A stretch of DNA of 26,406 nucleotides from a virus, in IMG/VR virus record IMGVR_UViG_3300009001_000081, positions 1 to 26,406 of that record; one strand, given 5' to 3'. A program made the position numbers and the translations under genes. Under the pieces are notes generated by a model that saw only the letters and a program-made list of their open reading frames with translations, searched no databases and was not told the DNA's origin. Positions within the stretch are counted from its first letter, which is position 1; the number at the start of each line of letters is the position of its first letter. This document shows positions 6,978 to 14,588 of this stretch, in pieces.

Positions 6978-8303
6978 ATGCAAGAGGACTTTAGTAAACA
7001 TAGAAATGAATTTAGAAAAGGCTCTCAATTACGTAAGTTCAACGAGGATCCTACGTATTTGAGCTGGTTTTTTATGTTCGATTATACGTCGCAAGAGTCG
7101 CCCTTGTTTAACGGTGCTGCGAATAACTATTTAGAAAATGTAGTTGGTGGTGATTATGGTAAAGCATTATCAACTAGACTAAGTTCTTTTATTAAACTTT
7201 TTCAAAGAATTAACAAAGAGATGCCATGGTTTTGGCAAAGTTTAGCTGGCATTGAAGCGGCAATGCAATATCAAAACTTAGAAGAGCCTTTTTGGGGAGC
7301 TAACAAGCCTAAATTAGAAATAGAGTGTCTTGAAGAAAACGTAGACTTAACTGCTATTGCATTAATGGATCTTTATAAAAGAGCTATTTTTGATTTTAAC
7401 AGATGGGTAGAAATTGTCCCTAAAAACTTACGTCATTTTAGAATGTATGTGATTGTTTCTGAGATTAGACAATTTCAACAAGATATTGCTGCCAGAAATA
7501 CAGATTCTAGAGGTCGCATAGGTGATCATAATCCAAAGGGTCAAGGCAGTTATGCTTCTCCAGATGATACACCACTTAATACTGAAATGGGTTTAGCGGC
7601 TAAACCATTTGTTAAATTACAATTTGACTTTTGTGAATTTAGCATAGATGACATTAGTGCGATGTTTGCAGATTTAGGTAGAAATCCTGAACTTAAAAAA
7701 CCTAAAATTGGTATTTTTTGGGAATCAGCTAAGCAAGTGGGTCAAAATTTTAATGTTTCAGAAGATGTCTCAACAGAGGGATTAGCGGTACCTGGCAAGA
7801 TTCCAGACTATCAAACTGGTCCATTTGATCCTAAACAAGCAATAAAAGATATTGCTAATAAAAAAGCACAAGAGGTTAAAGATGCCTTTGATGCTAAAAA
7901 GAAGAGCATTCAAAATGCACTTAACCCCCAATCTAATAGTGAAATCGGTAATGTCTTCGGTGGACCTGGACTTTTTGGAGGTGCAGCATCAACCCTTGTT
8001 GGTGGTTTAGCTGATTCAGTTGCAGGCAGACTACTATTAGGTAATGTTCACGGATTGGGCGGTATTGGTTCTATTCAAGATGCTATTCAAGCAGGTAGTA
8101 TTAATGCAGTCGCTAATTTAGCTGGCCAATTATTTGGTCAAAGAAGTAGACCGGGTTCGGGTGACTTGAGCCCTGGTAACATTTACCCTAAAGACAACTT
8201 TGCACTTGACTCATCACCAGATGGCAACATTACACCTAAAAAAGTATATGATCCGATCGCTCCAGATAGAGACGATCCAATAAACGATAACGTACATGAA
8301 TGA
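6978..8303 (+). CDS. Probable tail tube-like/tube-initiator baseplate protein (441 aa)
   Basis: The N-terminal half has segments that read like a phage tail-tube or initiator protein: WFFMFDYTSQESPLFNG, then FIKLFQRINKEMPWFWQSL, then KLEIECLEENVDLTAIALMDLYK, and VPKNLRHFRMYVIVSEIR. A final beta segment (FVKLQFDFCEFSIDDI) lies at about residues 213-230. The C-terminal third is Gly/Ala-rich and amphipathic (about residues 325-390) with a charged, probably disordered end. Such proteins sit between the hub and the tail tube, as T4 gp48 and gp54 do, although no direct T4 homology is obvious to me. The gene lies between the gpD-like hub and the spike and overlaps the spike gene by 8 bp. No enzyme motif is visible. 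Confidence 0.5.
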   Translation: MQEDFSKHRNEFRKGSQLRKFNEDPTYLSWFFMFDYTSQESPLFNGAANNYLENVVGGDYGKALSTRLSSFIKLFQRINKEMPWFWQSLAGIEAAMQYQNLEEPFWGANKPKLEIECLEENVDLTAIALMDLYKRAIFDFNRWVEIVPKNLRHFRMYVIVSEIRQFQQDIAARNTDSRGRIGDHNPKGQGSYASPDDTPLNTEMGLAAKPFVKLQFDFCEFSIDDISAMFADLGRNPELKKPKIGIFWESAKQVGQNFNVSEDVSTEGLAVPGKIPDYQTGPFDPKQAIKDIANKKAQEVKDAFDAKKKSIQNALNPQSNSEIGNVFGGPGLFGGAASTLVGGLADSVAGRLLLGNVHGLGGIGSIQDAIQAGSINAVANLAGQLFGQRSRPGSGDLSPGNIYPKDNFALDSSPDGNITPKKVYDPIAPDRDDPINDNVHE

Positions 8304-9012
8304 TAAAGAACTTTACAAAGACAATCTTAGAGAGACGCATTGGCTTGGTGAGGTCATTATCAACGAAGATCCACTATTAAAAGGTCGATGTAGAGTCAAA
8401 GTATTCGGTAAATTTGACCTTTTACCAGACGATGCAATTCCATGGGCCACTCCAATGAACCGCGATCAAGTTGGTGCACATGCAGTGCCAAGAGTTGGTG
8501 ATATTGTAGCAGTACGCTTTGATAATGGTAACATCTATCACCCTGAATATTGGTTTCAAGTTGATCAAAACAAAGACCTAAAGACAGACATTCTCGAAGC
8601 TTCTGATAAGCCTCACGATGTGATAAGCTTAGTATATGATGCTGAAAGAAATCTTCGCATCTATCACTCGCCAGAAGACGGCTTAGTGATTACGAGAGGC
8701 AGCGGTGCTAAGGAACGTCCAATGATTCAGATTGACGAAGAAGGTTTTATTAAGATAAGCACAGATGCTAAGATGTTCTTAGACTCAGGCGATATATTTG
8801 TCTCAAATACTGGTGAAAGCGGTGCAGATGAAACTGAACCGGCCGTTAGAGGTCAGTCTTTACAAGATTGGTTGCAGGCTTTATTAGATGATTATGTTGC
8901 ACATATTCACCCAACTGGCGTTGGACCTTCTGGTCCTCCGATGCCACCTACAACAACGACTGTTGGTAGGTTATCAAGTACACATATTAACTATCAACAA
9001 AAGAGTAAGTAA
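8296..9012 (+). CDS. 5: Baseplate spike protein, gp5/gpV-like OB-fold (238 aa), no lysozyme domain
   Basis: Residues 14-88 match the N-terminal OB-fold of spike proteins: a strand (THWLGEVIINEDPLLKGRCRVKVFG), then LPDDAIPWATPM, then VPRVGDIVAVRFDNG and HPEYWFQVD. Residues 95-175 look like the start of a beta-helix (MIQIDEEGFIKIS, DSGDIFVS). The end (residues 184-216) has AVRGQSLQDWLQALLDDYVAHIHPTG followed by GPSGPPMPP. The HIH motif resembles metal-binding HxH sites at the tips of P2/Mu-type spikes. T4 gp5 is 575 aa and carries a lysozyme; here that domain is absent, as in P2- and Mu-type spikes. It punctures the outer membrane during contraction, consistent with a Gram-negative host. It overlaps the upstream gene by 8 bp. 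Confidence 0.75.
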   Translation: MNDKELYKDNLRETHWLGEVIINEDPLLKGRCRVKVFGKFDLLPDDAIPWATPMNRDQVGAHAVPRVGDIVAVRFDNGNIYHPEYWFQVDQNKDLKTDILEASDKPHDVISLVYDAERNLRIYHSPEDGLVITRGSGAKERPMIQIDEEGFIKISTDAKMFLDSGDIFVSNTGESGADETEPAVRGQSLQDWLQALLDDYVAHIHPTGVGPSGPPMPPTTTTVGRLSSTHINYQQKSK

Positions 9013-9014
9013 TC

Positions 9015-11000
9015 ATGCCCGTAATTTGGCCAACATTTATATCAGCGGCAGCAAGTACTATCTCTAGTCAACAATTTACAAAACCAGGAGGACTTGCTAC
9101 ACAATCATATGAAGTGCCTAAGGTTGGATCTGATCAAGTTGAAGTCTTTCAGTTTCCACCTAGTAAAGAACATGCAGACGCACTTGCAGAATCAGTAAAA
9201 CCTGGCAATCCAGTAAATGCTAATTTAGCAACAAATCCTACTGATTTTACTAATATTGGAAGTACTAATCTATTAAGCGGTAGATATGATTTTGGTGTAG
9301 CGATAGCACAAGACTATCTTAATGCAGTTAAAAATGCAGCTCAAACTCCAGTTGGTGCATTTCACATTAATAATCCAGCAGCCGAAGAGTTTTTAAAAAA
9401 CGGGTATGGCCTAGTATTTGAGAGGATGTTAAAAGAGGGTGATTTACCCTTAATGGATCAAAAGGATGCAGATGGTAATATTATTTCAATGGGTAAAGAG
9501 TCACATCCAGACTATGCAGATTTACTTTGTCCAGAACCAGTCGAACCACCAGATCCAGTAGAAGAAGAAAAGAAAAGAATTAAGAAATTTAATAAATTTA
9601 TTGAAGATCATAAAAACGATCCTAAATATGGTTTACTTAAGTTTAAGTTTTTTGAGTTTCATTGTTTAGATGGTAACGAATCAAATGATGATATTATAGC
9701 TATATTTGCAAATAGAATTCTACAGAAATTTGATACTATAAGTAATAAAGATAATCAATTTAAGTATCTTAGATGGGCTACTAGTTTGGGTAAACAAAAC
9801 TATAAAGATTTAACAGAGTATGAAATTGCTAGTGCAAATTATAGCTTGAGACAAAGATGGCCATATCCTAATGTTAGAAACGGTGTTATAAACGATATTC
9901 AAAACGCAGGATACAATTGGGAAATTATAGTAGACGGTGTTTCTAGGGTAGTTAAAGAGGCTATGGACACTGTTTTTCCGGCATATGAAGTTATAGAAAA
10001 AGATTGGAGAGGTGATGTTATTTATACATATATTGAACTAGATTTATATAAAAGGGTGTCTAGGGGTAGAAAGGCGGCAACGCCGATGCCAAAACCAAGC
10101 TCTAGTGAAGAAGAATTATGTTCATTAGATCCATATAAAATACAGGTTTCTTATAATAGAGAAAAAGGTACATATGAGTCTATTGGTGACGACGGTCAAC
10201 CTAAAACAGAAATAGTTGAAAGTAAAAGGCCTAAAATATTAACTGATAATGTAGTAACATTTTTTACATATGATGGAGATGCTCAAAAAACGTTTTACAC
10301 ATATGCTACTAATAATGTTGCAAACGGAGAAGAAACTAATGTAATTATTGATAATTATAAAATTATATGGTGGGATAAAGACACGTCTTATGTTGATCTT
10401 AAGTATGTAAAAAATGAATACGAAAATAAATGGTCTAAAATACCACCAGCTGTAAGTAGTATTAGTCCAGATGCTTCTGATCCTGAAGCGGCTTTAAATC
10501 AATTTTTAGCAATAGATCCAAAAACGGGTGGAACACTTTTTAAGTTTCAATATTATCAAACAGAAAAGGCAAAGCAAGAAGCTGAAGAATGTGATGCTAA
10601 TGAACCTGAAAACGATATACCATATAGTTGGCCAGGTGGAGATCCATACGAAGAATTAGCACAAATAACTATCACGTATTGGTATTTGTGTATTGTAAAA
10701 CCATTTCAACCTCTTACTTCAATGCCACCTGCATTAATTCCCCCACCTCTAACTGGTATTTATATACCGATTTATTATGGTGGTAAAAAACGATTAGCTA
10801 ATAACCTAAGAAGGGCTTGGAATACTGGTAAAACATTTAGTCAATTGCCAGTACCTCAACCACCAGCAATTGCAGTGGCAACAGCTCTGTCTTTTGCGTA
10901 TGCAATGCACTTATTAGAGTTTAAATTAATCTATTTAGGTGGTATCCCAACACCAATTGGCCCAGTGCCTATGGTTGGTTTTGTACCCGTCGTGTTCTAA
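9015..11000 (+). CDS. Spike-adjacent virion protein of unknown function with hydrophobic Pro-rich C-terminus (661 aa)
   Basis: I do not recognise a named family. The gene starts 2 bp after the spike gene, so its product is probably made with the hub. Residues 91-145 are helical (GVAIAQDYLNAVKNAAQ, EFLKNGYGLVFERML). Residues 172-200 form a Pro/Glu then Lys linker. Residues 205-350 (WATSLGKQNYKDLTEYEIASA, DWRGDVIYTYIELDLYKR) and 370-520 look like mixed globular domains. Residues 548-661 are strikingly hydrophobic and Pro-rich: ALIPPPLTGIYIPIYYGG, a basic segment (KKRLANNLRRAWNTGK), a helix of about 20 residues (AIAVATALSFAYAMHLLEF) and a final GFVPVVF. This could be a membrane-interacting, hub-plug or ejected protein. 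It also uses many ATA isoleucine codons. Confidence 0.55.
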   Translation: MPVIWPTFISAAASTISSQQFTKPGGLATQSYEVPKVGSDQVEVFQFPPSKEHADALAESVKPGNPVNANLATNPTDFTNIGSTNLLSGRYDFGVAIAQDYLNAVKNAAQTPVGAFHINNPAAEEFLKNGYGLVFERMLKEGDLPLMDQKDADGNIISMGKESHPDYADLLCPEPVEPPDPVEEEKKRIKKFNKFIEDHKNDPKYGLLKFKFFEFHCLDGNESNDDIIAIFANRILQKFDTISNKDNQFKYLRWATSLGKQNYKDLTEYEIASANYSLRQRWPYPNVRNGVINDIQNAGYNWEIIVDGVSRVVKEAMDTVFPAYEVIEKDWRGDVIYTYIELDLYKRVSRGRKAATPMPKPSSSEEELCSLDPYKIQVSYNREKGTYESIGDDGQPKTEIVESKRPKILTDNVVTFFTYDGDAQKTFYTYATNNVANGEETNVIIDNYKIIWWDKDTSYVDLKYVKNEYENKWSKIPPAVSSISPDASDPEAALNQFLAIDPKTGGTLFKFQYYQTEKAKQEAEECDANEPENDIPYSWPGGDPYEELAQITITYWYLCIVKPFQPLTSMPPALIPPPLTGIYIPIYYGGKKRLANNLRRAWNTGKTFSQLPVPQPPAIAVATALSFAYAMHLLEFKLIYLGGIPTPIGPVPMVGFVPVVF

Positions 11001-11010
11001 AAAGTGAAGA

Positions 11011-11020
11011 GATATATATT
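11011..11020 (+). promoter_or_regulatory. Candidate late promoter GATATATATT before the S1-like gene
   Basis: GATATATATT is identical to the element at 2751 and lies 26 bp before the S1-like ATG, in a 46-bp gap. The repetition of the same 10-mer before two separate gene groups is the main support. A distinct start for this gene would let it be controlled apart from the upstream baseplate genes. Confidence 0.5.
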
Positions 11021-11039
11021 ATGTTACACCTTTAATATA
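11015..11039 (+). repeat. Inverted repeat in the S1-like gene leader
   Basis: TATATTA (11015-11021) pairs with TAATATA (11033-11039), a 7-bp all-A/T stem with an 11-nt loop. It overlaps the 3' end of the GATATATATT element and ends 7 bp before the ATG. The stem is weak (no GC), and AT-rich DNA often gives such matches. It would matter if it is an operator or a translational control element. Confidence 0.3.
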
Positions 11040-11046
11040 AAAAATA

Positions 11047-12360
11047 ATGACTGAAAAAAAGAAAAGAGCTAGAATCGGAGAGGCTACAGCCGAAACTAAA
11101 GAACTCAACATCAAGGTAGAAGAAAGAGTAGCTGAAAATATCGATAACATTGATCAACTAAAAAACAAGGAGGATCAATCTACAACAGATTCAGAATTTT
11201 ACGACGCAGATGGTAACTTTATGTGGGAAGCATATGAAGCAACTTGTCCATCTCACACTAGAAAACCAAATCCACACATTCGTACTAGAAAGGGCGATAA
11301 AGTCTATTCTAGAGAATCTTATGCCCAAGAACTTTATGATATTTACAGCAATGTAGATAACTACGACAATATCAAAACTAAGGTATTGCCAGGTGAAATT
11401 CACGAAGGAACTATTTTTGGTATTAGCACAGAATGGATTAGTGTCGACATTGGTTACAGAGAGCTTGTTTATGTTAAGTACGGTAAAGAAACACCAGAAG
11501 TACAGCAAATGTCTGTTGGTGAAGAGACCGCAGTCTTAATTACTAACGTACAGCCAGGTGAACACATTAGTGGATCTATTAGTGGTGGTGTTAAGCAAAA
11601 GGTATTTATGGATCTTAGAGACGGTGTTGAATCAGGCGATACAGCTTGGGTCGGTCGAGTTTCTCATATGATCGAAAATGGTGGTTACATTGTTAGAATT
11701 CAAGGCATTGATTGCTTTATGCCAGGTTCACTAGCTGGAATTAATAAACTACATGACTTCTCATCTATTGTTGACACTGAGATGTATGTTGTTCCGGTTA
11801 GTTTCTCACCAGAAAGAGGTACATTAGTAGTTTCACACAGAAAGTATTTACAAGCCCTAATTCCAGATGCAATTGAAGATCTTAAACAAAATATCGAAAA
11901 CGAGCAAGTTGGTAATGTAACAGGAACTGCCAAATATGGTGTCTTTGTAGAGTTTAATAAATGTTTGACTGGGATGATTCACTCTAATGACTTAGATCAA
12001 GAAACAATGGCTAAGTTTAAGGCTAGAGAAATTAAACCAGGTGATGAAATTAGATTTAAAGTTAAAGATATTATTAATCACAAAAAGATTACGTTAACTC
12101 AAAAGACTGAAGTTACACATAATCCATGGATGAATATCAACTCTCGCTATCAAATGCCATCTACAGTCTCAGCTAAAGTTAAGACTAAAAAAGATTACGG
12201 TTTATTCATTACGATTGAAGAAGGTGTAACTGGTTTGCTTCATGTAAGTGAACTAGGGGAAGACACAATGTCTGTTTTTAAACCAGGCGATGACATCACT
12301 GTACAAATTACTAGAATTGACGAAGATGCTATGAAGGTATTTCTTAAAATGCCTGAGTAA
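11047..12360 (+). CDS. Ribosomal protein S1-like RNA-binding protein, four S1 repeats (437 aa)
   Basis: Four S1 (OB-fold) repeats are visible. R1 is at about 114-180 (VLPGEIHEGTIFGISTEW, ISVDIGYRELVYV). R2 is at about 197-268 (GDTAWVGRVSHMIENGGYIV, then DTEMYVVPVSFSPERGTLVV). R3 is at about 287-352 (VGNVTGTAKYGVFVEFNKCL, TGMIHSNDL, IKPGDEIRFKVKDI). R4 is at about 371-435 (PSTVSAKVKTKKDYGLFITI, EEGVTGLLHVSEL, FKPGDDITVQITRID). Bacterial S1 normally has six repeats and binds mRNA at the 30S subunit, mattering most for messages without a Shine-Dalgarno sequence. Residues 1-110 are charged and lack a recognised domain; they may replace the ribosome-binding N-terminus. I infer a phage factor that helps translate its A/T-led messages or controls RNA. 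It has its own promoter-like motif and lies among baseplate genes. Confidence 0.85.
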   Translation: MTEKKKRARIGEATAETKELNIKVEERVAENIDNIDQLKNKEDQSTTDSEFYDADGNFMWEAYEATCPSHTRKPNPHIRTRKGDKVYSRESYAQELYDIYSNVDNYDNIKTKVLPGEIHEGTIFGISTEWISVDIGYRELVYVKYGKETPEVQQMSVGEETAVLITNVQPGEHISGSISGGVKQKVFMDLRDGVESGDTAWVGRVSHMIENGGYIVRIQGIDCFMPGSLAGINKLHDFSSIVDTEMYVVPVSFSPERGTLVVSHRKYLQALIPDAIEDLKQNIENEQVGNVTGTAKYGVFVEFNKCLTGMIHSNDLDQETMAKFKAREIKPGDEIRFKVKDIINHKKITLTQKTEVTHNPWMNINSRYQMPSTVSAKVKTKKDYGLFITIEEGVTGLLHVSELGEDTMSVFKPGDDITVQITRIDEDAMKVFLKMPE

Positions 12361-12369
12361 CTCGAACGA

Positions 12370-12406
12370 GAGTGTGATATATAATCCAAACGGTAATATC
12401 ATACTC
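12370..12406 (+). repeat. Inverted repeat spanning the promoter motif before the amidoligase-like gene
   Basis: GAGTGTGATAT (12370-12380) pairs with ATATCATACTC (12396-12406): an 11-bp stem with one G-T pair and a 15-nt loop, ending 4 bp before the ATG. The left arm contains the first half of GATATATAAT. This is the best stem-loop in the window. No T-run follows it, so a simple intrinsic terminator is unlikely. An operator, or an RNA hairpin controlling translation, fits better. Confidence 0.45.
12376..12385 (+). promoter_or_regulatory. Candidate late promoter GATATATAAT before the amidoligase-like gene
   Basis: GATATATAAT lies 25 bp before the ATG in a 50-bp gap, nearly the same spacing as at 11011 (26 bp). 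The identical 10-mer recurs at 26152. It sits inside an inverted repeat (12370-12406). Confidence 0.5.
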
Positions 12407-12410
12407 TTAG

Positions 12411-13721
12411 ATGCAAAAGCTAAATAAAAATTCTACTAGGGAACAACTCTTGAACTCTGCGCTTGTTGGTGTGGAGTTCGAGTTTTATTCCAACCTAGAG
12501 TTAGAAGAGACCAAAAAGTCATTATCTGAACTTTTGGGAAGAAAGATTCAATTAGAGGATAAAGCTCATTCAGACTTTCAACCTGATGATAAAGTCTTTA
12601 AATTGGAACCTGATATGTCAGGCGGTAAAGGACTCATCGAGCTGGTTACGGGTGCAATGCCTTATAGAAATACCAGGATTGTCATCATTAAGATGCTTAA
12701 TTGGATCAAAGAGAATGGCTATACAAATGATAGAGCCAGTATTCACTTAAATGTTTCATTTGATAATCAGTACTTAGAAGATCCTACAATGATTTCTAAG
12801 ATGAACACTCTAAAATTTATCTTGGAATTTGATGAGGCTAGAATATACAAATTCTTCCCTAATCGTGAAAATTCTACATATGCTAAAAGTATTAAGTGGA
12901 TTATGCCAAAAAGAGAGGCATACTGGTTTGACGAAGATCACATTGAACCTAATAACTTTAAGTTTGCTGACACAAAGTATTACGGCATTAACTTCTCTAA
13001 AAAAGAGAAGAACTATTTAGAGTTTAGATACCTAGGTGGTGAAAATTATCACGAGAAAAAAGAAGCCATTTTGCACCTCTTAGATCGTTTTATTTTACAG
13101 GTTTGGAATTCATGTAATGATCCAAGATTTACGCCTGAAAATAGAATAGAATTAAAAAGAATCTTAAACAAGAATTTACCACTTATTGAGATGCTTAGAG
13201 ACTATAAGAAACTTAATAAGTATTGGCCTAAGATTAATCTTTTAGTAGACCTTCAGGATAATGATCAAATCATTAAAGTACAGTGGGATCGTATTAAAGA
13301 AAGAGTATTAAATCTCATAGTTGACGGATCTTTAGAAGCTGGTACAATTAATTATGACTCTGATTATTCAACAATTCAGGTTAAAGATGGAGTTATGAAC
13401 ACTGCATATAACATCGATGGTTTTGAATTTATAGATTGTGAAATTAGAGGTAATGTAATGAATGCTTCTATTTATGGCGGTACAGTTGAAGGCTCTATGC
13501 TTGTAAGATGTAACATGTATCAAGGCGCTGAAATAAAAGACAGTAAGGTCGAATCGTGCTATGTTCACGGTAGTGTAACTGCAACCAATTGTTTTGTATT
13601 CGGTAGAGATGGCGTCTTTAAAGGCAAAATGGTTGGAGGTATTTATAGAGAAGGTTTCTTAGGCAAAGAGGCGAGAATAGATGATACTACTGAAGTGGTA
13701 GTAAGTAAAAAAATAAAATAA
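12411..13721 (+). CDS. Amidoligase-like enzyme (COOH-NH2 ligase family) with beta-helix-like C-terminus (436 aa)
   Basis: Residues 18-25 (LVGVEFEF) give the paired acidic motif that begins amidoligase_2 and related glutamine-synthetase-fold ligases. Further signature parts follow: EPDMSGGKGLIELVTGAMPY (66-85), with Glu77; then SIHLNVSF, with His112; and YLEFRYLGGENY (203-213), with Glu204 and Arg206. In this family these residues bind Mg-ATP and the carboxylate for making an amide bond. Residues about 310-425 have repeated short beta-strand motifs (NVMNASIYGGTVEGSMLVRC, EIKDSKVESCYVHGS), as in a right-handed beta-helix. The substrate is unknown: a peptide, a phage or host protein, or cell-wall material. 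The gene has its own promoter-like motif and follows the S1-like gene after 50 bp. Confidence is high for the fold, low for substrate. Confidence 0.7.
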   Translation: MQKLNKNSTREQLLNSALVGVEFEFYSNLELEETKKSLSELLGRKIQLEDKAHSDFQPDDKVFKLEPDMSGGKGLIELVTGAMPYRNTRIVIIKMLNWIKENGYTNDRASIHLNVSFDNQYLEDPTMISKMNTLKFILEFDEARIYKFFPNRENSTYAKSIKWIMPKREAYWFDEDHIEPNNFKFADTKYYGINFSKKEKNYLEFRYLGGENYHEKKEAILHLLDRFILQVWNSCNDPRFTPENRIELKRILNKNLPLIEMLRDYKKLNKYWPKINLLVDLQDNDQIIKVQWDRIKERVLNLIVDGSLEAGTINYDSDYSTIQVKDGVMNTAYNIDGFEFIDCEIRGNVMNASIYGGTVEGSMLVRCNMYQGAEIKDSKVESCYVHGSVTATNCFVFGRDGVFKGKMVGGIYREGFLGKEARIDDTTEVVVSKKIK

Positions 13722-13724
13722 AAG

Positions 13725-14567
13725 ATGAGCGAAATTAGAAGCGGTAGCGAAAATAATCTAACTACTCCTAGAGATTTTGGTGAAAACTGTTTGAATGCGT
13801 TTTTAACCGAAATTGGTGATGAGATTACCGGCGCTTGTATGGTCCCTGTTAATTTACCACAAAGAGAGGTTGTTAACATTATTAAAAGAGCTAAAAAATG
13901 GTTCTATAAAAAATATGAGGATTCAGTAAAAGAAAACTATTACCACATTCCAAATAGTGTCTTTAGTAGCGAGTACTTTAAAAATAATCGTACATTAAAC
14001 TTACCTGGCCCCAGTGTTGACGGTGGCGGTGCTGTTTATTCAGTCTATGGTGTTCATGATTTGGCCAGTGGTTGGAATTCGACTGGTATGGGAATGGATA
14101 TGAGATTCCAAGGTGGTGCTGATTTTGCTATTGAAAAAATGTTATTTAGAGGTATGTACGATGGTTCAGGCCCAGCTGAAGCTGCGGAAGAATTACAGTA
14201 CTATGTTCTAAATGCCAGTTTAGCTGATATGTCTAGAATGATTCTTGAAAATCCTATTTCTTATCAATATTCAAGATTAACAGGTGAGCTTAAGTTTATG
14301 GGTGATACACCTAAGGGTGATGTTATTCTAGAGGTTTATGAAACTTTACCAGACTGTGCCCTTTACGATGATGAAATTTTCTTTAGATATATTAGTGCTA
14401 AGATCAAACAGTCATTAGGAGCTAAGCTAGGTATCTTTAAGTTCGCACTACCTGGTAATGTTGAGTTTGATTATGGCGCCATCAAGGATATGGGCGATGA
14501 AGAATTAGCTGCAATTGAGGAAGAAATCAAAGGTGACGAAGGGGTCGATTGGATGTTCCACAGCTAA
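13725..14567 (+). CDS. 13: Neck (head-tail connector) protein, gp13-like (280 aa)
   Basis: The N-terminal region (DFGENCLNAFLTEIGDEITG, VNIIKRAKKWFYKKYEDSV) resembles the helical part of phage adaptor/neck proteins. The C-terminal part is the best clue: IFFRYISAKIKQSLGAKLGI followed by FKFALPGNVEFDYGAIKDMG and EELAAIEEEI. This matches my knowledge of T4-like gp13 proteins, where a helix (AKxLIKxxWGxNLxKF) runs into an LPGGVxF(N/D) strand and an acidic EEI helix. T4 gp13 is about 309 aa, so the length fits. In T4, gp13 and gp14 close the head and join the tail. The middle (SVDGGGAVYSVYGVHDL) is Gly-rich. It starts 3 bp after the amidoligase-like gene and precedes gp25 by 21 bp. Confidence 0.6.
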   Translation: MSEIRSGSENNLTTPRDFGENCLNAFLTEIGDEITGACMVPVNLPQREVVNIIKRAKKWFYKKYEDSVKENYYHIPNSVFSSEYFKNNRTLNLPGPSVDGGGAVYSVYGVHDLASGWNSTGMGMDMRFQGGADFAIEKMLFRGMYDGSGPAEAAEELQYYVLNASLADMSRMILENPISYQYSRLTGELKFMGDTPKGDVILEVYETLPDCALYDDEIFFRYISAKIKQSLGAKLGIFKFALPGNVEFDYGAIKDMGDEELAAIEEEIKGDEGVDWMFHS

Positions 14568-14588
14568 AAAAATCAGATACATATATAA

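Noticed and set aside
11191-11508. Minus-strand frame of 105 aa opposite the S1-like gene
   Set aside because: It lies wholly inside a confidently assigned + strand gene, starts without a leader, and its protein is a Cys/Phe/Ile-rich sequence typical of a shadow frame.
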